The notes beneath the pieces are model-generated. The model saw only the letters and a program-made list of their open reading frames with translations, was not told the origin of the DNA and made no database searches. DNA of 64,000 bases from Acestrorhynchus altus (Eukaryota > Chordata > Actinopteri > Characiformes > Acestrorhynchidae). This document shows positions 45,101 to 57,400 of this stretch, piece by piece. The translations under genes were made by a program, and so were the position numbers. Positions within the stretch are counted from its first letter, which is position 1. Each line of letters starts with the position of its first letter. Location of the stretch: positions 1,937,234 to 2,001,233 of the forward strand of contig CM067504.1 in NCBI GenBank assembly GCA_034509495.1. The letters run 5' to 3'.

Positions 45101-48100
45101 CAGTGTTCATCAGCTGGTTGGCTTGTTTGAAGTTGAGCTGGACTGGGTAATATCCACCGCTAAATGGGTTGTGCAGAGATGTTTGATCAGAACCCAAATC
45201 CACCAGCAGCTCTCCAGTTCGCTCGTATTCCTGCCAGAATCGCTCCCTGAAACACAAAGCACTCACACACTTCATGGTCTTTGCAAGTATTGCAAACATC
45301 GCACGTTATCACCATTTAACCATTAATACTTACCACAAGGCCACAATGTTGCCATGGTAACCTAAACTCAGTGCCATCTTTGACTTCCTGGCCTCCCTGT
45401 AAGAGAAGGAATGATGAGCTGAATTCCGTCCCACAGGGTCCCTAAGCAGTTCCCTTGTATTCCCCAAAGAGCAGTCATGTGATATCAGTTAAGGGAACTT
45501 CAGGTGGTTCAGTCGTTCCATTGGGAAGAACCTGCAATGTCATCATGTAAACGACTGTGCCGTCTCAAGTGACAATCAAAACTAACGCTTGTGTATTATA
45601 TTATGTATATAATATGGATGTCAATTCCGAGTTTATGGATGTATAACAGGTTCGTGTTTCGATGTTGCTTGTGATGAGCATCAGCTGTTTAACCCCCAAG
45701 ACGGGGTGACTGTTGGGTGAACTTACCGTCACCCTCCTGAGCAGTGATAAGCGGTACTCGTTATTCCCTAGGCTGGACATTTTCACTGCCGTCACCGGGC
45801 AGCCAGTGACAGATTTCCAGCTCTGATACATCAGCCAACAGATGCCTGTGTCAGCCAGCGTCACAGTGGAACTGTGGGGAGATAGCGCCATCTACCCACC
45901 CAGAGAGAGCATGGCCAGTTGTGCTCTCTCAGGCTCCGGCTGCTGATGGTGAAACAGCATGGTGCAGGATATGCACTGTTGATTCTTGGGAGACAGTGTC
46001 AGCATCTTAGGCTATTAATTAGCATCTTGCTGTTAATTACATGTATTTACAGGGACATCACATCTGTGCAGAGTCCCAGGGCTCTGCTTACGAGGTACTT
46101 CATCTGATACGGGAGGGTGTGGAGGGCATTTGTTTATGTACCATCGAACAGAAAGGGCCTTATGAGAGTCACTGCTTGATGAGCCCAGACCGTGCAATGT
46201 CCCTGTGTACGTGTACATATGATGGTTGTCACTCGTATCCTGTGTCCTAAGAAATGAATGCCTTCTGGTGGAAGCCTCCAGTAACACACGTAGCACACTG
46301 GCAAGTATGTGAACAGCTGCATTTGGGACGCAGACAGTTGTCCACGCAAATGCACGGTCAAACAGCAAGCATATCTCAAGCCTCAGCTCACTGAGCCACT
46401 CGGAGCCTGTCACCAACCTTTCTCACCAAGCTTCGGATGATCAACTAAAGCCTGTCAATCTACACCACGTAAGACAGTCAATTTTTAACACAGACTTACT
46501 GTCAGCATAACGTCAATTCACATGATGAGGATGGGTGATATTAGGGCACTACACAACCGTTCAAAGGTTTGGTATCACATTTCACATTCATTGTTATTTG
46601 TTTACAGTGTCAAATTAATAGTCGCACACAGAAGGACGTGTGGGATCGCAGCTCTGTAGTGAAGGAAGATGAAGGTGATCAGGATCAATAACTGATGATA
46701 ACTGTAGTCTGATCTGATCAATATTTATTGATCTACTCATACAGAAGTGGTGTCTCTCAGGACGGCGTCGGGTTTAACGCAACACGCCAGACGTCTCTGC
46801 ATGGAGGTGTAGAGGTTCCTAATGGTGTCCTGTGATGATCCATCCCATGCAGCTTGAATGTTCTCACTCAGTTCTGCAGATGGTGTGGTAGGGGTGGAGT
46901 GTTGATAGAGCGTCCAATAGCGTCCACACATTTTCAATCAGGGACAGGTCTGGAGATGAGACCGACCACTGCGTAGTATCTGTGTCTTCAAGGCGAGATC
47001 TTGAGACGGCAGCAGTGTGTGGACGAGTGTCGTCCTGTTGGAATGGAGCACCGGAGTGTGTGTTCAGAAAAGGTAGAACCACTGGTTGCAGAACCTCAGT
47101 AATGTAACATTGGACTGTCAAAGTGTCTGTAATGGAGATCAAAGTTGATTCACACCATGGTGTGAGGTGTGATGGATTTGTTGGACGTTTCCACCGTTGA
47201 AGATGAACTGGTGCCATTCTGAGAGACTCCACGACAGTCTGGCACAGTCATTTGATTCCTGGGTGCCACTATTTAACAATAGTTCCCTTTCAGAACGGGA
47301 CTGTTAAAGAGTGTGTGGTACCTGATGCGCTTCATGCAGTGGTCAAGATCCGCAGTGACCTCCATCAACCAGCCTTGCTCATGTCTCTTCTTCAGAGGAA
47401 CCTCATCAACCTTCAGGAAGAACACTACCTCAGTTACACTCTCGCTTTTGGGTGGCATGTTGACCAAGCCATGCGTAATGTATAATAAATGATGACTGAC
47501 CTCTGCAATGACTCCAATACACCCAGCAATGACAGCAGCTTTGGCCTGAGCTCCACTCATGCCTCCGAGTCCAGAGGTCACAAACACGCGACCTCTCAGG
47601 TCACTTGTGCCAAGGTACCTCCGGCCAGCGTTCAGTACAGTCAGCTAGAGAGCGAGATGCTCATTAGAGTCAGCTGGTAAGAAACATTACACTGTGTTCC
47701 AAAGTATAATGCAGGTGACCTACAGTGATGCCTGAACGTTTGGGAACCATTTTCTATATTTCTGCATAAATTTTGGGTAAAAACTTCTACATTTTTCTAA
47801 AATCAGGATCCAAATGAAACCAATGAGACAGAAATATCACACTGTCTCATTTTTTTACTGATGAAGATGATCAGGGTTCCATATCTGAGGGCAAAAGTCT
47901 GTGACTCTGATTTCAGTATCTGCTGTGTCTCCTCTTGTGCAGCAATAACTGTAACTAAACGTTTCCGTAACGGTTGATCAGTCCTGCACTGATTTAAGTT
48001 CATTCCTCCACAAACCAGCTTCAGCTCTGTGATGTTGGTGGTTTCCTCCATCAACTGCTGCTTCAGCTCCTTCACAACATCTCTACTGGATGAAGATCAG

Positions 48101-49316
48101 GACTCTGACTGGACCCTTCCAGAACATTACCTTCATTCTTCTTTAAACATTCTTGTGTGTTTAGGGTCATTGTCTTTCTGCATGATCCACATTCTCTTGA
48201 GATTCAGCTCACAGACAGATGTCCTGATATTTTCAGGATTTATTGTTCCATCAATGATGGCAAGCAGTCCTGGCCCAGGTGCAGTTCAACAGGTCCAAAC
48301 CATGATACTACCACCACTGTCTTTAACAGACATAGTGATTTTAAATGAATAAAATATTTTTGTCTCATTGGTTTGATTTGGTTCTACTTTTAGGAGGTCA
48401 ATCTAATGAAACATTGAACATTCTGAAAGGTTCTGAAAACGTTCTAGTATCCCTGTAACTGGAACAATAACACACATCACTTTAGCTAAATTATTAAGTT
48501 CAATAGTAAAAATAGTGTCATTAGATACCGTAGTTCCATGAACAATCCCCTGAGGGCCAATATAGCAATAACTTCCAGCTGTCATTTGTCCATACCTGAC
48601 CACAGACACCCAGAAAAGGGAATATATGAGCATCAAAACTCATCTTCAACAGATCTGCAAAATATAAACATTAAATAATACACTCTAAATAATAGGTGGA
48701 CAGGGATGGCTGATTGCCACAGTGATCCCTGACTGGATCAGGTGGATAAAAAGATGATGATGATGATGTTTAGGGAAACAAACGTGGTCTTTCTACGGCA
48801 GAGGTCACTAATAAGACCCTCTGGACCCAGACCCTGTCCTGTTCAGACCTGGATTTATAAGATTTATAGGTTTAGCAGCCAAGAAATCTCATACACCAAC
48901 CTCAGCCAATCAGATCAGTGCATTATGATGATATGTTGGTCAAATATACTGACTTGTAATTGGATAAAATGCTGATAGATCCAGTACACGATGTCAATAT
49001 ACAGGATGTAAGCTGGGTCATAGTGATGTTAGATGATGTTCCGGATCTTAGCTTGAGGAAATTCTCTCTAAGTGGACCTTTAGCCCTGTTCTATGGCTTT
49101 GCATGAAGAACAATTTGTAGCACAGACTCAACGACTCACATGGTGATTCCCAGAGCAAACATTTTCTCGTAGTTCTCCCTGGAGGAGTAGTTTGGAATGA
49201 CCTGAGAAGAACAGAGTAAAGCGGTTCACATCACATTATCACTGAACTATTGATTATGGGGTCATATAATATCATTTCCAATGGTATTACACATTACACA
49301 GAGTGGATGGAATGAG

Positions 49317-49389
<73 letters not shown>

Positions 49390-51272
49390 CATGCCGTTGG
49401 TGATGACACATCGTGGAGAGGAGGGCAGGCTGGGGAACAGGCCGAGAGGATGACCGCTGTACATCACTAGAGTCTGTTCTTCACTCATGGTGCTTAGGTA
49501 ATGAAACACTAGCCAGAACTACACACACACACACACACACAGTGTTTTCAAAAGAGTTCTGTCTATACACATAAATATATACATAGACATCCACACACTG
49601 CTGCTGTCTCAAGATCTCGTCTTGAAGACACAGATGCTACGCCGTGGTCGGTCTCATCTCCAGACCTGTCCCTGATTGAAAATGTGTGGACGCTATTGGA
49701 CGCTCTATCAACACTCCACCCCTACCACACCATCTGCAGAACTGAGTGAGAACATTCAAGCTGCATGGGATGGATCATCACAGGACACCATTAGGAACCT
49801 CTACAACTCCATGCGGAGACGTCTGGCATGTCCCTATTTGTATTTTTCCACACCCACCTCCCCAAAGTTCAAATGCGTATAGTAAACAGTGTATACACTG
49901 TTTTATATATTTATATATTATATATATACAGGTTACCTGGGCCCAGTTACTGAACACTTGTCCATTTCCTCCGTAGGTGACGAGCTCCTGTGGAAACTGA
50001 GAAAGTGAGAGAGAATATAAGTGTACAAACAGAGCCCCGCTGCAGGGATTACCTCAGAATAATGGCCTGAATGTGGACGTACTGGATGTTCTAGATATAT
50101 TACAATGTTCCAGATCTGTGAGGGCAAACATATGTGAACCTTTAAGATCAGCAGATCATCTGAAGGTGAAATTAGAGGTGTTTTCAATCAATGAGAGACA
50201 ATCAGGTGTCCTGTTTCATTTAAAGAACAGGGATCTCTCAAAGTCTGATCTTCACTACATGTTTGTGGAAGTGTATCATGGAGAACAAACGAGAATTATG
50301 AGGAGCTCAGAACAAGAGCTGTTGATGCTCATCAGGCTGGAAGAGAGTTTGGGCTCCACCGATCCACACTGAGATTGTGTACAAATGGAGGAGATTCAAG
50401 ACCCATATTACCCTCCCCAGGAGTGCTCCACCTACAAAGATCACACCAAGGTGTGTAATAGTCCACCAAAGGAACCCAAGGGAGCTTCTGAGCAACTAAA
50501 GGTCTTTCTCACATTGACTAATGCTAATGTTCACGAGTCCACCATCAGGAGAACATTGAAGAACAATGGTGAGCATGGCAGGGTTGCCAGCTGCTCTTCT
50601 AAAAGAACATTGCTGCCCAGAACAAGTCCTGGTCTTAATGGAAGGAGCTGAAGCAGCAGTTGATGGAGGAAACCCACCAACATAACAGAGCTGAAGCTGG
50701 TTTGTGGAGGAATGGACTCAGGTTAGTGCAGGACTGACCAACAGTTACGGAAACGTTTAGTTACAGTTATTGCTGCGCAAGTAGGGGGTCACATACTTTT
50801 ACCCTCACAGAAACCTTTCAGCAGTACTCGGGGTGTCGGGGAACATGCTTTCTCATACCTGAGCTACAGCAGGATCCAGGTTATTCATGATCATGTGCAT
50901 AATGGCTGCAGCATGCCTTGTCTGACAGGGGTACTGATCGATGGGATAGGCCCTGCAATGCACACACACACACACACACAATCACGAGGTGGCACGTCAA
51001 CATCCAGACCCGAAACTACCCTCCAACTCGTTCCTGCCTGATTCCTTCTGCACGACTGTTTTCTAAAAGGTGTGTATGGTATTGATCTGTCTCTGTTACC
51101 TCATGCGCGCTGTAGGACAGAAGCGGTACATGTAGATGTGTCCATACTGCCTGAGCTCCTGGGCAAACTCGGGAGCCAGAGTGGAGTGTAGAGCAGGAGG
51201 GAAGTATCTCAGAGCGTTCTTCAGGGCCAGCTGATGGAGACCAGGGTTAGACCTCAATGAACTCTGTTTTCT

Positions 51273-51340
<68 letters not shown>

Positions 51341-52026
51341 GCGCAGACCTTTTCTTTCCATCTGGTTACATCCTCTCTAACCTTCTCTAATTATTGACAG
51401 GGCTGCAAACAGCGTTGAGAGGCTCCGGAGGATTCTGTGTGTTTTTAAGCAGGGTCTGGAACATCTGACCTTTGGACCCCAAGCACAAATGACATGTAAT
51501 GGATGGATGAATGTAAACGGCGTGAATCGAACAAGCTGTCATATCAAATACAACCGGTCATGTAACTTATATTGCTTACATTGAAAGCGATCTCAGTATC
51601 TCAGGCTTTCTTTTGTTTTCATTTTTGATGCTGAAATTAAATATTCTTGTAATTTAAGATTCGGGATTCCTGGTTTTCATGAGACAGAAGACAAATGGAT
51701 GAATAGTGAAACAAAAAAAGGTATGAAATTTGTCACCTTACATATAATGAAAATAAAACTGGACACTTTCTGAATATAACAATTTATGGACACATATATA
51801 TAAACAGCTCATTGCTGTAGTTGCAGACGTGCCATATGGACACACAATGAAGTTTGAGACACTCATATTATCTGAGACACTTGCTGCTGCACTGACTCAC
51901 CCGTTCTTCCTCCGCTGTAAGGTTTGGGGTGCGGACAGGTGCGTGAGGCACGTTTGGGTCTCTGCCATGGTTTGGTGGAAGAGGGTTTAGAGGTAATCCC
52001 CCACAAAGCTTCTTCAGAGTCTCCAT
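38400..52026 (-). CDS. uroc1: Urocanate hydratase (urocanase)
   Basis: Second enzyme of histidine catabolism: it hydrates urocanate to imidazolone propionate with bound NAD+, in the liver cytosol. Coding exons (5' to 3'): 51901-52026, 51100-51230, 50859-50952, 49937-49996, 49390-49518, 49140-49201, 48529-48595, 47501-47644, 47322-47410, 45334-45396, 45067-45246, 44421-44518, 43266-43338, 41870-42059, 41691-41789, 41100-41199, 40933-41014, 39286-39385, 38400-38537. The model closes at 674 aa (human 676). Landmarks are YGGNGQVFSNWAQ, the dinucleotide-binding SGLGGMSGAQAKAA (exon 8), DLGSDQTS, FGPFRWVCTSGDP, SRDHHDVSGTDSPFRETSN and NGGFGLVLDG. The start MET-LKKLCGG fits the family. Intron 12 has a GC donor (AG|GCAAGT). 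The end of the exon at 41870 is placed by homology because its donor ATG|GTGCTG is weak. Introns hold at least ten transposon remnants. Confidence 0.97.
38646..39244 (+). mobile_element. Family A Tc1 deletion derivative, copy 7
   Basis: Both ends are present: AAAAAATAGCTGCACCCAGA at the left and GGGTGCAACTATTTTTGGCA at the right. The C-terminal transposase with QQDNARPHTAAVSRSRLED is retained (38687-39010), followed by a frame break. It lies in the last intron of uroc1. Confidence 0.85.
39530..39935. mobile_element. DNA-transposon remnant (family J, copy 2)
   Basis: It runs from a CCAATATGTCTAAAAGTATA end to GCATCTACAAACCTTTGGAC. The interior is weakly open but no transposase motif was recognised. 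It is related to 14376-14612. Confidence 0.5.
40024..40893 (-). mobile_element. Tc1-like transposon, family D copy 1
   Basis: The + strand shows the complement of the GGGSVMVWTCSAAAGCG block (near 40300-40345), giving the transposase on the minus strand. The right end CACAAGAAAATTAAATCTCC matches the ends of copy 2 at 42163-43083. Confidence 0.8.
41278..41645. mobile_element. MITE (family I, copy 2)
   Basis: The ends GTGGACAAAAGTATTGGGAC and GTGTCCACAAACCTTTGGAT are inverted. The interior is the inverse of 35262-35614. It starts about 80 bases from the uroc1 exon at 41100-41199. Confidence 0.8.
42163..43083 (+). mobile_element. Tc1-like transposon, family D copy 2 (both ends present)
   Basis: The left end AATTAAATTTTCTTGTGAAG and the right end CTCACAAGAAAATTGCATTT are inverted. 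The + strand has an N-terminal helix-turn-helix (ISEQLEISRSTVRNIVYKW, 42430-42487), a WTDESKAELFG-like stretch and a MVWSCFAAAGCGDLS block at 42822. Frames are broken, so it is inactive. It lies in the uroc1 intron between 42059 and 43266. Confidence 0.85.
43505..43872 (-). mobile_element. 5'-truncated LINE (L2/Rex-like reverse transcriptase tail)
   Basis: The minus strand is open for 147 codons and reads RNQLRWLGHLFRMP, then RPRGRPRKRWRDYV, then GEREVWASLLRLLPRDP. This is the standard C-terminal tail of fish non-LTR retrotransposons. Its GC content is far above the surroundings and its frame is intact, so the insertion is probably young. Confidence 0.85.
43912..44115 (+). mobile_element. Family A-like 5' fragment
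   Basis: GACTCGTGCTGTTGTGCTGG followed by CAAGTGACGTATTCCTCGG parallels the 5' part of the family-A copy at 30420-30490. No transposase core is present. Confidence 0.5.
44640..45020 (-). mobile_element. Family C Tc1 fragment, copy 2
   Basis: It shares the ACTGGATTAAGGTCAGGAC, TGCATGATCCACATTCTC and CAGGCTCAATTCCTGATA segments with the copy at 47720-48392, in the same orientation. It ends about 45 bases before the uroc1 exon at 45067-45246. Confidence 0.7.
45600..46480. other. uroc1 intron 9, partly repeated DNA
   Basis: A segment at about 45780-45865 (GGGCAGCCAGTGACAG, CAGCCAACAGATGCCTGTGT) resembles 8745-8830 in pfkfb4, so it is dispersed. The remainder is unclassified. No splice-consistent exon is seen. 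Confidence 0.4.
46612..47280 (-). mobile_element. Tc1-like element, family A copy 8
   Basis: The ends AATAGTCGCACACAGAAGGA and GGGTGCCACTATTTAACAAT are present. The minus strand keeps the transposase C-terminal half with PFQQDDTRPHTAAVSRS and SPDLSLIENVW, followed by a frameshift. It ends about 40 bases from the uroc1 exon at 47322-47410. Confidence 0.85.
47720..48392 (-). mobile_element. Tc1-like transposon, family C copy 3
   Basis: The left end GTGATGCCTGAACGTTTGGG and the right AATAAAATATTTTTGTCTCA bracket a broken minus-strand transposase. The + strand shows the complement of the PGLLAIIDG-type and HGGGS-type blocks near 48250-48320. Confidence 0.8.
49319..49387. repeat. (GT)n microsatellite at a uroc1 splice donor
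   Basis: About 34 GT units. The run ends at the donor of the exon at 49390-49518, so intron 5 of uroc1 begins GTAAC and then enters the microsatellite. Confidence 0.95.
49586..49832 (+). mobile_element. Family A Tc1 fragment, copy 9
   Basis: It retains the CACTGCTGCTGTCTCAAGAT to GACGTCTGGCATGTCCC part of the transposase C-terminus. It is cut at both ends. Confidence 0.8.
50080..50820 (+). mobile_element. Tc1-like transposon, family C copy 4
   Basis: It is close to copy 1 at its start (GATCAGCAGATCATCTGAAG, GGTGAAATTAGAGGTGTTTT) and keeps the GTGTCCTGTTTCATTTAAAG and GAGCTGTTGATGCTCATCAG segments. The transposase middle is present, but the HGGGS block is gone. Confidence 0.75.
51281..51337. 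repeat. (CT)n(CA)n microsatellite
   Basis: A CT run of about 12 units followed by a CA run of about 16 units in uroc1 intron 1. Confidence 0.95.
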
Positions 52027-52317
52027 CACTCCAGCTAGTAGAGCTGAGAAGGTTTACGGGAACGACTGAAGACCGATATTCTGATGGACAGAATATTATA
52101 ATCGGTTTCGTGTCCAGCCTCCAGAGTCCACTCACAGACAGAACCGGCTATCTAAAGGCCCTGTACTGCTGACCCCTCATCCCCACCCCTTCAGCCCATA
52201 GGCCGGCTGAGCCCCTTCCTCTCCAGGCTCGTCCAGTCACACGTTTTTAACTCAGGTAATCATTGATTAAAGCAAGCATGATGTGGCAACCACTCACCTG
52301 CTCTTATACAGCTTGAG

Positions 52318-53178
52318 GTTTGAACCAGGGATGCAGAAACGGACTGGTGCAAGTTTCACGCTCGACTGTGCATGTCACATAAGCAAGGACGGCCATATTG
52401 CTGTTCCCGCCTACAATGTAAGGTCGTCCCGTTGCGCGTGCTTTCCGTTCGGACTCGTGCAGTGACGCAGGACTACATGCACACACACCAACAGCGTCAC
52501 CAAAGACCACAATGGTGTCGTGCCAGGCTGTCATGCAGTCACTCAGAATGGCAGGGTGATCTTCAGTGACGTGTCCTGCTTTTAGCTTAGTGGATGACCA
52601 ACGAATCTGTGTTTGGAGGCACCGTGGTCAGCGGTTTGTTGTCCAGAAGGCCTGGTGTCATGGTGTGGGTGCAATTTTGAACGAGGCCAGATCACCTCTG
52701 ATCTTCATTAATGCAACCAATGGTTCTACCTTTTCTGAACACACACTCCGGTGCTCTATTCCAGCAGGATGACGCTCATCCACACACTGCTGCCGTCTCA
52801 AGATCTCGTCTTGAAGACACAGAAACTACGCCGTGGTCAGTCTCATCTCCAGACGTGTCCCTGATTGAAAATGTGTGGGACGCTATTGGACGCTCTATCA
52901 ACACTCCACCCCTACCGCACCATCTGCAGAACTGAGTGAGAACATTCAAGCTGCATGGGATGGATCATCACAGGACACCATTAGGAACCTCTACACCTCC
53001 ATGCAGAGACGTCTGGCGTGTTGCGTTAAACCCAACGCCGTCCTGAGAGACACCACTTCTGTATGAGTAGATCAATAAATATTGATCAGATCAGACTACA
53101 GTTATCATCAGTTATTGATCCTGATCACCTTCATCTTCCTTCACTACAGCACTGTAATCCCACACGTCCTTCGGGGTC
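52318..53178 (+). mobile_element. Longest family A Tc1 copy (copy 10)
   Basis: It keeps most of a Tc1 transposase in pieces. The GTCATGCAGTCACTCAGAAT region leads to CAGAAGGCCTGGTGTCATGG, then a C-terminal half open from 52711 to 52935 (FQQDDAHPHTAAVSRS, SPDVSLIENVWDAIGRS) and the tail to 53066. It lies immediately upstream of uroc1. Confidence 0.85.
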
Positions 53179-53179
53179 C

Positions 53180-54410
53180 ACGAAAAAACTGCACACCTGA
53201 TCACTTGTACACCAACTGTAACAAAATTCTTCCTTCCAGATAGAGAATCAAAAGATGAAGATCTCATTCGAGATGCTGCTGCAGAACCACGACATCAGAA
53301 AAGTAAGCAGGTTGGAAACAGATGTTTAAGACATTTACGTTTTCATTTTGGCCAGCGTCCCTTTAAAGCATTGAACTGTATATTAAAACTGTAGCTGTAT
53401 ATTAAAGTTCTTTGAGCTGAAGTCTGGCTCAAGATTTGTAGGACGGTGATCAGGACTCTTCTCTTTCTGGAGGTCGACACTTACAGAGACAACACAGACA
53501 GACTTTTCACAAAAAAGAGCCTTTACTGAGAATGAGCACTCTTTCCAGAAGACAGACGTTTGGAACAGCATTTCTTTTCATATGCAAAATCAGTTATTTC
53601 ACATGGTGGCACATTTCATGAAATGTCATATTTACAGACACAATGTCAACAAGATGTCAGGCTGTTGTTCTGTTGAAGAGAAGTGAAACGTTTACGACCA
53701 TCTCGAGGTCCAGACAACTTCAGTCAGGCTAGAAACCATCCAGACAATGCACCGTGAATCATTTCTACCTTTATGTTTCCAAAACGTCAGACCACACACC
53801 TTCTCTCTTCAACCATGGCTGGATTGTTCCATCACGTGGTCTTGTACGATACACAAAGTGCATTTCCTTGTATAGGACGTTCACTTACACCACAACCAAA
53901 CATCCTTCGCCAACCAGCAAACACTTAACCACGAGAACCATCCTGCTCAGAGAAGTTTGCAGAAGGTCACCAGGGACAGACGCTCTACGGCGTGATGCTG
54001 TGTGATCCTGTGTGGAGGACAGAAATGAGGGACACTTCGGCACTGCCGTCAGTGTGTGGAATAACGACCGAACTAAAAAGAAATGTCAAACTGGAAAACT
54101 TTGAGATCAACGGTAGAAAAGTTTGGTGAAACACTCAGAACGTGTTCACCCGTCAACCATTCGAGCTCAGTCTAGCTTCACTGACTAAGTTCTGCTACTG
54201 CGTTCTGTAGAAATCTTTCTCCTCCTGACCAAAGAGAAATTTCCATGACCAAACTGGCCAATAACTGGGAGTTTTGCTCATGACAGCACGGTTGACAACA
54301 GACCACTTAAACTCAAATTGTACAAAAAAAAATATATAAAATAATGACAACACATTATAAAAGTGTTTGATAAGGTGTCTGTCAGCATATGCATGTGTCC
54401 ATGTGGAGGG
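53180..54410. other. Intergenic region and 3' flank of sec61a1
   Basis: The half near 54414 is expected to hold the sec61a1 3' UTR. No separate gene or clear repeat was found. Confidence 0.5.
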
Positions 54411-54413
54411 AAT

Positions 54414-57400
54414 TCAGAAGAGTAGGGCTCCCATGCTTCCGACTTCACTCTGTTCCTTAACAAAGATCTCAAAGTACTGGTAGATGATGGTGACTGCCAA
54501 CAAGATTCCTGTTCCTGACCCGATGGCACCCAGAAAGTCAGCCATGACCGATAGACCGCCGATGCACAGCCCACCGAACGCTGCTGCCGTGGGGATGTAC
54601 CTGCACGTGGACAAGAGTGTGGAATAAGAACGAGAACTTCTGAAGGTGCATTTGCGTTTAGAAAGAGCTGGTGTGTGGTGGAGTGAGTGTAGAGACTGAC
54701 CTGTTGAGTTCGTGTACCATGGAGGTTTCTCTGTGTCCCCTCATCACCATCTGCTGTTCCTTCAGCTGTTTGGCCACCTGAAAAGACAAACGAGGTTCCC
54801 ATTATATTACTGTAATGGTCTAAAGCAGGGGTCCACAACTCCAGTCCTCGAGGGACGGACTCCAGCTAAATTTGGTAGCTGCTCTTCTCGAACACGCATG
54901 ATTCAACCCATCCGTTAACCGCCAGACAAAGTGGGTGTGTCTGAGGAGGACAGCTACCACATTTTGCTGGAGAATGGTCCTCCAGATCTGAAGCTGAAGG
55001 TAATCACAGTGCAATCACAGTTACAGGTGACACCTACATCTTTGGCAGATGATCCAGACACTTCAATCCACGTCTTTGAGAAGAAGGCACACGATCCCAG
55101 CATGAACATGATGTAGATGAAGGCATGGACCGGATCCTCCAACACTGAGCCGAACGATTCTGGAGGAGAGAGATAGTAGCACAGGCCTCCAACGGGGTAG
55201 GCACGAGCTGGACCACCAGATGTTGCATCCTGTGAACAACAGATGTGGGGGGGACAGTGATTAAGGGAGTTGTCACACCTGAAAGTCTATCTTAAGTTTG
55301 TCGTTTTGTATATATTTGGTTTCACGTTGCAGTTTAACCAGCACAGAACTTCACGTACGCGAACGCCTATGCGTCGATGCACCACAATGAATGGTTTATT
55401 GAAGGTTGGGCATCAACGTCAATGCGGCGAGTTGCTTTTCCAGGTGTTTATGAAGGTTCATCTAAATAGTTACAGTAGATACAGGACGTGTGAGCTGGAT
55501 CCGTTGCACCTACACCGCTGTGTGATGTGTATGAAACATCGGTTCTGTTTCAATATCCTGCGATTTGTCCAAAGTCCAAACCACCCAAAATAACGTTTTC
55601 ACCCTGAAAACGAACCGGGACGTAGTTCGGTTGATCCAGACCTAGAACATTTTGGTCGTCTTTAATCTACGGATATGATTCACACCTGCTTTTTTGGTCC
55701 AAAAGCGCAGCCTGGACCCGGCAGCCCTGAGTTTCCACTTTCCAGCATCTAGTGATACTATTCTCAGTTTTCACCATCACATCTCACACCTTTCACTCGT
55801 CAAAGTCTAAAAATCACACTTTATTAACTGATCTTTCACTCGACTACAAAAAAAAAAAAGGTTTTCCTCAGGACTCGAAAATGTGAAAACGCAGCGTCCC
55901 TCAGTCCTGCTCCCGAGGAGCCACAGTGCAGGACGTTCGAGCTCATCTTCATCAGACAAGGCCGATTTAACTCGTCAGCTTGATTAGCTGAAATGTGCAG
56001 CGCTGTGGACTCCCGCGAGCAGAAACACTGCGATGCCAAACGTGACGTCAATGCAGAACAACACCACTTAAATTCCCTTCAGAATACAGTTCAAAACCAT
56101 TAGTGCTCATTCGTTTTTGCTCCACCTTCGTGAAGAGACACAGAAGCGTAAGATGACGTTACTTACAGACCAGGTTCCCAACAGATTGACGAGGAAGTTG
56201 CCACTGAAGCGCGTGGAGAGCATCTGAGAGATGACGTAGAGGTTGGACACGAGTGCAGACTGCAGGATGATGGGGATGTTGGAGGTGTAGAAGAGTTTGA
56301 TGGGGTAGGTGTTGTACTGGCCACGGTAACGTGCAGACTTGATGGGTAAATCCACTCTGAATCCCTAAGATTGGCATGAAAAAAGAAACATGAAGACCAA
56401 CCCTTCACTCGATCCACCCTTTTTAAATTCACAGTCATCCTGTCCTTACGCGTCATCACTGACCTGGAAGTATATGACCACAGCAAACACGAAGACTGTA
56501 GCAATGAGGTTCATGAGGTTGGGCAGGTTCTGCCTGTAGAAGGCCTCTCTCAGAGCTCGCACTTTATCAGTACGTGTGGCCAGTAAGTGGAACAGGGCAA
56601 TGATGGCACCCTCGAACTCAGTCCCTGGAAACACATGAACACAAGCAAGGCGTGGTTTGGAAAACCCGGCGTCTCTACAGTCACATACAAGCGGGTTTGT
56701 TGGTCACGGTGAGAGTGTGAGAAGGTTTTCCTCTCTGAAGGTGTACCTCTGCCTGTGTTGACTGTAGTCGGGCTGAAGGCTTTCCATACAATGGTCTCGC
56801 AAATGTTGGTGGCGATGAAGAGTGAAATGCCCGAGCCCAAACCATAGCCCTTTTGAAGCAGCTCGTCCAACAGCAGCACAATGAGACCAGCCACGAACAA
56901 CTGCAGAAGACAAAAACACGACCAGAGCTACATTACTCTCGTTGTCTTTAGTCAGTCGACACCTTTAACGCCTTTCATTGTCTTAACGATAAGCCTGGGT
57001 TTTCGTTTACCCCTTTAAGTCTCTCTAACCTGAATAATGATGAGGAGACAGATACCAGCACCCATCTCCGAGGGGTCTCCATACATGCCAGTCATCACAT
57101 ACACGATAGCCTGGCCGATGGTGATGATAATTCCAAACACTGCAAACACAAACAGCCATTAAATTAGTGATTATTTCACTGAATTAACCTCTAAATCTGT
57201 GGAACAAGATCCGGTCTTCAAGACAAGACCAGAATAAATACGTTCTAGGTACCATGGTATTAAAACCGATGGTCAACAAACAATGTATATTTGGTTTCAC
57301 AATGTCTTACTGCGTTCTATGGCTCATATCCCTCTACATTTTATCAGAACCACTAAACACGATATGATTATACGATGTGAAATATACAATGTGAAAAAAT

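Noticed and set aside
46033..46416. A 127-codon minus-strand frame in uroc1 intron 9
   Set aside because: No start context, homology or splice partner; it lies wholly inside an intron among repeated DNA.
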